Assembly: GCA_013180625.2 (NCBI GenBank)
Contig: SNVD02005095.1
Coordinates: 1 to 64,000, forward strand
DNA length: 64,000 nucleotides
Direction of reading: 5' to 3'
Origin: Boswellia sacra
Taxonomy: Eukaryota; Streptophyta; Magnoliopsida; Sapindales; Burseraceae
The notes under the pieces are model-generated. The model ran no database searches and was not told where the DNA came from. It saw only the letters and a program-made list of their open reading frames with translations. A program made the translations under genes and the position numbers. Shown here one piece after another: positions 59,527 through 64,000 of this stretch (position 1 is the first letter of the stretch; every line of letters starts with the position of its first letter).

Positions 59527-60210
59527 TCAGTTTGACATGTTCATTTCAATCTTGAGTTGCTCCATCAGAGGAATGATCTTCTCAACAGTCAATGGTTTGT
59601 CATAGCAAACATTCAGACCAGCTAGCATGAAAGCTTGCTTCTCAGATTCTGAATAAAAAGAGCTGACACCCACAATCTTGCTTTTAACTCCCATGGCTCG
59701 CAACTCCTTTATAGCCTGTTACATATGGTAATAAGATGCTTCAAAGTATTTGTTTTTTTTTTTTTGCGTGTTGGTAAGATTATTTGAAATCTTTTGATAT
59801 ATTTCTTTTTGAAAATAAGAAAATAATATTCGGTTTGAGACGCTAAGTAATTTTTAATGGATTGTAAAACTAAAAAATAACCTCGAAATTAAATTATTTT
59901 GGGATTGGATATATACCTCTATTGCATTTATTTCTTGTATTAAAGTAGATAAATAGGTAATTATTGTAAATTAATGTACCTCAATTCCATTCATCGAAGC
60001 CATTTGCATGTCCATGAACACAATATGAAAATTGGCCCCAGCACGATATAGGTCAATAACTTCTTTTCCATTTTGAGCTACTTGAGTTTTGAACCCAGTT
60101 GACTTCAAAATCTCTGTATGAATTTTGCAAATGAGAGGCTTATCATCCATGATGAGTGCCGAAAATTGGATGTTAGTTATTGAGCTAGAAGATCCTTCTC
60201 CAAATTCCAT
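59527..60210 (-). CDS. RR3: type-C (ARR22-like) response regulator, intact
   Basis: Coding exons 60210-59980 and 59715-59527, with a 264-bp GT-AG intron after codon 77 (phase 0), give 139 residues, all one receiver domain after a short leader (MEFGEGSSSSITNIQ). Receiver residues: acidic pair D22-D23, phospho-acceptor D67, Ser 95/96 in VGVSSFY, Lys 117 in YDKPLT. No output domain follows. Type-C regulators such as ARR22 and ARR24 are cytosolic and accept phosphate from, or drain it from, histidine phosphotransfer proteins of the cytokinin phosphorelay; they are not cytokinin-induced and in Arabidopsis are expressed in reproductive tissue. A 5' UTR intron (about 60,722-60,234) and a TATA box (60,791-60,797) are visible. 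Oddity: D67+4 is Ala instead of the near-invariant Pro, which RR1 and RR2 keep. Confidence 0.9.
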
Positions 60211-60790
60211 TTTTAAGATGAATTAATATTTTCCTGTAAAAAGTATGAAATTTATTAGTATTTCATCTTTGTATACATATAAACTAAACAGTCGTAAATA
60301 TTTTTGTATATATACTATGATTAATTCTGGCATAAGCTTCTCCCAAAAACAATATGATGCATAAACACTCTATCTAAAAAAGATTACTACTCCTTTTACA
60401 TATTTTAAATTGAAGTAAATTATTTCTTAGTAAAATTATATCAATCTTGATTTTCGAGATCTCTATTGATTAATTTGAAAATGCAAGACATCACACTTTA
60501 TATGAAAAATTAAAACGATTAATTATATATTTGTAGATGAGGCTAACTAAATATAATTAAAAACTACTCTATTATATAAGTATTGATGTTAACAGAACAT
60601 CATCATTACACACACACACACACAGAGATCAAGAATATGAGATAGCATATGTCACGCAATTATTACAAGAAATTATGAGAATTTGACAAATAAAACTTAA
60701 TGTGAGATGCTTTTCTACTTACAGAGTAGAAGGAACTCAAGGAATACAAGTCTCTATATTGTAGTGCCTATGTCTACAACTAGTTAGGGT

Positions 60791-60797
60791 TTTTATA
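60791..60797 (-). promoter_or_regulatory. TATA box of RR3
   Basis: TATAAAA on the minus strand, about 70 bp upstream of the donor (60,722/60,721) of a probable non-coding first exon (donor context CTCTGTAAGTAG). The position is conserved in RR2 (TATATAAACC) and altered in RR1. Confidence 0.65.
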
Positions 60798-61371
60798 CGG
60801 TAGAAAAGGTGATAAATTCTTTATCTTCAGTTAAGAAAGTAAATTAATATGCAGAGTTAATAGATTTAGACAGATATGATGCTTTTCATCTGGCCTAAAC
60901 TCACACTGTGCCCCTTGAAAACATAATTGAAAAGTGAAGATGTAATCTGAAACTTAGATTTTTTGCATCATTCAAGATATATGGAGATGAGCTAATGTCT
61001 CCGAAAATCTCTTTGCTGTAAAAGCTCTGACATGACATTGAAATTGTAATCTCAAAATTGGATATGCAATTAAGGATAGATAATGTTTATATTGTTGAAC
61101 ATTATTGCATTTAGAGTTTATATAATTTATCAATTAAAAAATTGGTCGTTTTCTCGTTTTGTATATGAGAAAAAAAAAAACTTGTGTTACATATAGAGAT
61201 AAGAGCATGCATGTAACAAGATATGATATTTGTCACTTGGTTATAAACCAAACCTTACAAGATTAAGGAAATAGTTATTTAAATGTGTTAGCTCTAGCTA
61301 ATCTAGAAGGGTCAGGAGATCTTTTGACATAAAATTTCAAAAGATCCCAACCCAATCTAGAAACTTAAATA

Positions 61372-62316
61372 CAGGAAAATCTCTATAAATAAATATTGTT
61401 GGGACCATGAAAATTTATTATTTTATAGAGGTTATTTAATTATCGATAAATAAATAATTTATTAATTTACCAATAAATGAATAATTATTCATTTATGAAG
61501 ATTTTTATGTTTTAATTAATTATTTATTGGTAAATTAATAAATTATTTATTTATTGATAATTAAATAGCCTCTATAAAATAATAATTTTTCATGGTCCCA
61601 ACAATATTTATTATACAACAGTTGTTTTTTACACTGAAAAATCCGCTCAGATGAAAGTATAGTTGTAGAATAATAAGGTGGTAAAGATGATGGCATCCAT
61701 AAATTATATGAAGCCATTTTTGTTCTATGATATAGGAATTCAATGGATGTTGAGCAAATTTTACATTATTCTAATGAGGACAATGTAGTGATGGAATTGC
61801 CAACTAATGAAGAGATTATTGAAGGGGTAATGACTTGTCTATTGACAATGATCATGATCTAGATGATAATTTAGTTTTATCAAATGTTTCTCTAAAAGAG
61901 GTCATTCAAGCCATAACAACCTTACACAACTTCTTGCCACAACATAAAAAAAATATTCCAAATGTGATGCATGCTTTGTAAAAAAATTAAGGGTGAAGTT
62001 GAGTTTAGTTTAAATAGAAAGAAAAAAACATAAAACTTTAGATGCATATTTTGAAAAAGAGCAGAATTGAGAAACTAGAAGCCGTCAAGAAAAAATCATA
62101 TTGATATAATAAATTTTATATGTTATATATTTGATGTATTAGATCAATTATTAATTTATATTTTTGTTGAGCCTTAAAGGATTTGGAAAAACTTATTTTC
62201 TTATGCATTTAATGAATTTATTCATTTATTGCATAAGCCCGAGTCAGGACCGACATATTTTATTATTTAACTGAGGTTATTAATTTATCGAATATTTATT
62301 TATTGAGGTTTTACTA
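61372..62316 (+). mobile_element. Pogo/Lemi1-like (Tc1/mariner superfamily) element, decayed
   Basis: TA flanks both ends (61370-61371 and 62317-62318). The left end CAGGAAAATCTCTATAAATA and the right end (reverse complement TAGTAAAACCTCAATAAATA) match the CAGTAAAACCTCTATAAA type of Emigrant/Lemi1 elements. Inside on the plus strand (about 61,740-61,980) are remnants resembling the C-terminus of pogo-type transposases: VVMELPTNEEIIEGV and, in another frame, SLKEVIQAITTLHNFLPQH. The catalytic core is gone. The insertion is absent at the matching place in unit 2. Confidence 0.75.
61402..61620. repeat. Large inverted repeat (hairpin) inside the pogo-like element
   Basis: TGTTGGGACCATGAAAA at about 61,399 is mirrored by TTTTTCATGGTCCCAACA ending at about 61,606. 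The arms continue inward through TTTATAGAGG and ATTATCGATAAATAAATAA. The palindrome is nearly 100 bp per arm, with a short centre near 61,500. Confidence 0.8.
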
Positions 62317-62560
62317 TAATACATATTGTTTACATTAAGATGTATAGTTAATACATAATTTAATTTTTCCAAAGAAAAACTTTGATATTTGTATCAATTA
62401 TAATTTAAGCAGATACTCACTAAGATCACAAGATTTTACACTTCTGAAGTCAATTTTATAATTTCTAGCATTTATTAAGCAATTTCCACTTTAGAAAAAC
62501 AAACACGACTAGCCCAATTTATGCTTTCTTCTAATTATCTAGTAAATGAATATCAAACTA

Positions 62561-62839
62561 AAATTTATTATGTCGAAGGAATTGTTTCTACACAAGAATT
62601 GCATAGGGCTGTGCGGGGCCCTTTCTGATCTTTTATTTTAATTTCTCCATAGCCCAATAAAAAAATTATTTACACAAGGTATGCGTGAGGAATTACCCAT
62701 ATAGGAAATGACTTCTAATCGGTCTACAGGGGTGAAACCAAGAATTGATAATTGAGGGCTCAATGGTGAGAAAAAAATATTGAGAATATGAAATAATAAA
62801 TACTTTACAAGAAATGGGTATGGCATCCACTGCATATAA
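62561..62839. other. Short spacer between unit 3 and the viral relic
   Basis: No gene recognised. Confidence 0.4.
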
Positions 62840-64000
62840 AGTCTATAAAATAAGTGATCATGAGATTACTAAACTATTAGTAACAGGTTTTACAGGATCA
62901 TTGAAATATTGATGGGACAATTGTATAGGATTCAATAATTAACAAATCATACTTAATCATGTAGAAAAAACTCAAGTAGAAGACGAAGATGGGTTTGTAA
63001 CTATACAAGAAATTCAAAATACTGTAGAAGTACTAATATATACAATTTCAATGCATTTAATAGGAAATCCTAAAGAGGAATTAACTAGTTCAAAAATAAT
63101 TCTAACAAATCTTAGATGTTCAACCTTAGGAGATTTCAGATGGTATAAAGATGTATTTTTAACAAATATATTCAAGAGACAAGGCTGCAATGCTTCTTTT
63201 TGGAAAGAGAGATTTATTGCAGGATTACCAAAATTCTTTTATGAAAAAATAATAAATAAATTAACAAAAATAACAGCAGAAAATTCAATTCCTTAGGATA
63301 ATATAACATATGGACAATTGTTTGCTTTTATTAAAAAAAAAGGATTAGCAATATGTCAACAACAAAAAGAAAAAAGAAAAATAGAAAGTTTTAGCAAAAT
63401 AATGGGATCATTTTGTGAACAATATGGTTATGAAAATCTTAAGCCACCATCATATTCAAAGAAATATAAGAAAAATAAATCAAAGAAATTTTATAAAAGT
63501 CAATTTGATAATCAATACTATAAGAAGAATAAGAAAAAATATAAACCTGAGAAAAATTATTCAAAGTCTAAAAAGCAATTAGTATGTTAGAATTGTAGAC
63601 AACCCGGTCATACATCAAAACAATATAAAAAGAAAAATAAAGTCAATGAACTTATAAATGATCAAGATAAACTAAGAGATAAAATTAATAAATTATTATT
63701 TAGTGAACAATCTAGTCAAGAATCTAGTATTAGTGATAATGAAGATAATGATATTTCAAATCTGCAAAATACTGGTGATACTTCAGAAAGCAGTAAATCT
63801 TCAAGTTTTACAGAGGGATTATGTAACTGTAAGCAAATTCATGTAATTACGAAAAATACTAATAAACAATTTTTATTAGATATTATTGATAAAATTGAAT
63901 ATCCAAATATAAAAAGAGAATATTTAATAAGATTAAAAGAAATATTAGAACAAATTAAAAGAAATATTAGAACAAGAAAGTAACATTAAGACTCCAGAAA
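62840..64000 (+). pseudogene. Endogenous pararetrovirus (Caulimoviridae) coat-protein region, decayed, cut by the window end
   Basis: One frame (codons starting at multiples of three) runs from about 62,990 to 63,981. Features in order match caulimovirid capsid proteins: a block containing FWKERFIAGLPKFF, a lysine-rich basic segment (63,460-63,580), a CCHC zinc knuckle (about 63,583-63,627) and an acidic serine-rich tail (63,700-63,800). In the virus this protein packages the DNA genome; here it is an integrated relic. Breaks: stops upstream near 62,908, TAG at 63,294-63,296, TAG inside the knuckle at 63,588-63,590, loss of the knuckle's last cysteine, and a 22-bp tandem duplication (63,932-63,975) that shifts the frame into a stop. 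It cannot yield a full capsid protein. Genus is not determined. Confidence 0.75.
63932..63975. repeat. 22-bp perfect tandem duplication in the viral relic
   Basis: Two identical 22-bp units, 63932-63953 and 63954-63975. As 22 is not a multiple of three, it changes the reading frame. Confidence 0.9.

Larger units (their letters stand above)
57960..62560. repeat. LTP-RR segmental duplication, unit 3
   Basis: Contains the LTP3 fragment and intact RR3. Its 5' flank (CTCCATTTCCCATCA, TATCCCCCCACA, AGAAATTGGCA) matches those of LTP1 and LTP2. Its distal part (62,400-62,560) matches unit 2 at 52,980-53,110, with the pogo-like insertion between. Confidence 0.75.

Overview
The window is nuclear DNA of a flowering plant, a eudicot by its gene families. 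Genes have spliceosomal introns and TATA promoters, intergenic DNA is AT-rich, and several classes of plant transposon are nested in one another. I cannot name the species. The combination of an At4g27190-type LRR resistance-gene relic, a SABATH methyltransferase, type-1 lipid-transfer proteins, ARR22-like response regulators and an endogenous pararetrovirus fits a woody dicot such as Citrus, but that is a guess.

Layout. 1-10,500: relic of an NBS-LRR resistance gene (LRR part, minus strand), split by a full-length, fairly young Ty1/copia Sirevirus (element A, 204-8392, perfect TSD CAACT). 10,500-16,111: two probably functional genes, a B3/DUF313 protein (plus strand) and a four-exon, tail-anchored membrane protein of unknown function (minus strand). 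16,300-22,400: a PIF/Harbinger-like element with internal tandem repeats, a Mutator-like MITE with a 9-bp TSD, a SABATH methyltransferase pseudogene with a hAT-like MITE in its last exon, and minor repeats.

23,650-62,560: a segment present three times. Each copy holds a type-1 non-specific lipid-transfer protein (LTP) gene on the plus strand followed by a type-C (ARR22-like) response-regulator (RR) gene on the minus strand. LTP1 (24,126) looks intact; LTP2 (29,295) and LTP3 (58,462) are broken. RR1 (26.2-26.8 kb) has an open domain but no start codon, RR2 (51.4-52.0 kb) is dead, and RR3 (59.5-60.2 kb) is intact. Unit 2 has been inflated to about 24 kb by a MITE cluster (29.8-32.5 kb) and an old Sirevirus (element B, 32,948-49,924). 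Element B itself carries a CACTA element (33,993-37,549) and a probable solo LTR (39,443-43,109). A PIF/Harbinger element with a Myb/SANT-like ORF (53,187-56,497) lies between units 2 and 3, and a pogo/Lemi1-like relic (61,372-62,316) sits inside unit 3. The window ends in a decayed caulimovirid coat-protein region.

How it works together: probably only the B3 gene, the tail-anchored protein gene, LTP1 and RR3 are functional host genes. The rest is a stratified record of transposition. By LTR divergence judged by eye, element A is younger than element B, and both insertions inside B are younger than B. All alignments were made by eye; identities and family names at lineage level need computation.
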